Positions 63,207 to 64,000 of a stretch of 64,000 nucleotides of DNA are shown in pieces. A program made the translations under genes and the position numbers. The DNA lies in assembly GCA_951828385.1 (NCBI GenBank), contig OX639973.1:868001-932000 (forward strand), given 5' to 3'. Numbering within the stretch: position 1 is the first letter of the stretch; the number at the start of each line of letters is the position of its first letter. The DNA is from an uncultured Poribacteria bacterium. Its GTDB lineage: Bacteria; Poribacteria; WGA-4E; WGA-3G. The notes beneath the pieces were generated by a model. The model did no database searches and had not been told where the DNA came from. It saw only the letters and a list, made by a program, of their open reading frames with translations.

Positions 63207-64000
63207 ATGCTGAAAATATGTAGACGAAACATGTCCATAGCGTTCATTATTGGTTGGTTTTGGCTGAGTCCCGCAACATTTGCAGCAACGATTCATGTCC
63301 CTGCAGATCAACCGACAATTCAATCGGGCATTGATGCAGCAGAAAACGGTGACACAGTCTTGGTAAGCGACGGCATTTACACCGGTGCAGGCAACGTTAA
63401 CATCAGTTTTAGCGGCAAACAGATTACCGTTAAGTCCCGCAATGGTGCCGACGCGACGATTATTGATTGTGAAGAAACACCGAATACGAGAGGTTTCACT
63501 TTCCAAAGCAAAGAAACACATGATTCAGTGTTGGACGGATTCACGATTAAAAATGGGGTGCAAGACCTTGGCGGGGGCATTTACTGCCACACCGCTTCAC
63601 CGACGATTAAGAACTGTGTTATTACCCAAAATCGAGCGACTGCAACGCGTTTCCACGGTCAAGGTGGCGGTGGTATCTATGGAACAGACACCACAGTACA
63701 CATAATAGATTGCTTAATCACCAAAAATCGCGCAGAATCCAGTTTCGGTAGCGGTGTCCTCATTGACGGAGATGGCGTATGGGCATTCAACACACTCGAA
63801 TCGGTGATTCTTGATAATTGCACTGTTTCAGAAAATATTGGTAGCGGGATTGTTTGCCAAGATTTTGCCCCTTTATCCATAAAGGACTGCACAGTGCTTC
63901 AAAATAGTGGACGTGGCATTGTGAGTACTTTCATCTCACGTGATACTTCTATTACCAATTGCCGTATTGAGCGAAACGCAGGCGGCGGCATAGAATGTAG
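63207..64000 (+). CDS. Secreted right-handed beta-helix protein, 3' end outside the window
   Basis: The reading frame from ATG 63207 stays open to the window end (264 codons visible). It has a signal peptide (MSIAFIIGWFWLSPATFA, about residues 9-26), then the opening IHVPADQPTIQSGIDAAENG followed by DTVLVSDGIYTG, typical of secreted parallel beta-helix (NosD/pectin-lyase-like) proteins. PbH1-type rungs follow, with the recurring pattern GGGIY, then IxxCxIxxNxA (for example KNCVITQNRAT, IIDCLITKNRA, LDNCTVSENIG). Such proteins usually bind or degrade polysaccharide; no catalytic site can be judged from this part. It lies 20 bases after paralogue 3. AGAGG upstream is a weak ribosome binding site. 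Confidence 0.85.
   Translation, partial: MLKICRRNMSIAFIIGWFWLSPATFAATIHVPADQPTIQSGIDAAENGDTVLVSDGIYTGAGNVNISFSGKQITVKSRNGADATIIDCEETPNTRGFTFQSKETHDSVLDGFTIKNGVQDLGGGIYCHTASPTIKNCVITQNRATATRFHGQGGGGIYGTDTTVHIIDCLITKNRAESSFGSGVLIDGDGVWAFNTLESVILDNCTVSENIGSGIVCQDFAPLSIKDCTVLQNSGRGIVSTFISRDTSITNCRIERNAGGGIEC

Overview
The window looks like chromosomal DNA of a bacterium of moderate GC, most likely a Candidatus Poribacteria-type or related Planctomycetes-neighbourhood lineage. This is an inference from content: an ECF sigma factor fused to WD40 propellers, very large secreted TPR proteins, a MoxR/DUF58/VWA cluster, LamG and right-handed beta-helix secreted proteins, and many dispersed inverted-repeat elements between genes. 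There is no rRNA or other phylogenetic marker here, so the assignment is tentative. I saw no tRNA, rRNA or CRISPR array.

Layout. 1-31: edge of a minus-strand transposase gene. 390-6934: housekeeping and envelope block. uppP (+) converges on a minus-strand set, hisC, ispG, a polytopic GT39/ArnT-like glycosyltransferase, a GT4 glycosyltransferase and a SAM methyltransferase, which together suggest isoprenoid-lipid-linked glycan synthesis. 6935-7993: about 1 kb of dispersed repeats. 7994-8398: a small VOC protein. 8628-49727: the distinctive region. It holds a membrane-anchored ECF sigma factor with a WD40 C-terminus (972 aa), a protein made of two copies of an unrecognised domain, a secreted WD40 protein that is paralogous to the sensor half of the sigma factor, and four head-to-tail secreted TPR giants (2964, 3135, 1929 and 2985 aa). 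The secreted WD40 protein and three of the four giants end in the same C-terminal beta-sandwich-like module. 49806-50671: a complete IS5-family insertion sequence with 15-bp inverted repeats, a CTAC target duplication and an A10 frameshift site. 50779-63186: a DUF4175-like membrane protein, MoxR ATPase, DUF58 protein, BatA-like VWA protein, three paralogous polytopic membrane proteins and a large double-VWA/GATase-like membrane protein. 63207-64000: start of a secreted beta-helix protein that runs off the window.

How the parts may work together. Four sites (8573, 11650, 40634, 49729) share a GCAMCC-type box and a GYGTCAC box at an identical distance of 24 bases from first G to first G. This resembles ECF-type -35/-10 promoters. 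One copy lies directly in front of the ECF-WD40 gene, one in front of the fourth TPR giant, one upstream of the duplicated-domain gene, and one just upstream of the insertion sequence, in what would have been the leader of the DUF4175/MoxR/VWA cluster. My reading is an autoregulated envelope-sensing regulon: an inner-membrane sigma factor with an outward-facing WD40 sensor, a secreted WD40 twin, and giant secreted TPR scaffolds. The motif and spacing are visible in the sequence; the regulon is inference.

The TPR giants are mosaics of each other with near-identical tracts, which points to gene conversion. At least five families of small inverted repeats occupy the intergenic spaces, and one supplies the last codons and the stop of hisC.
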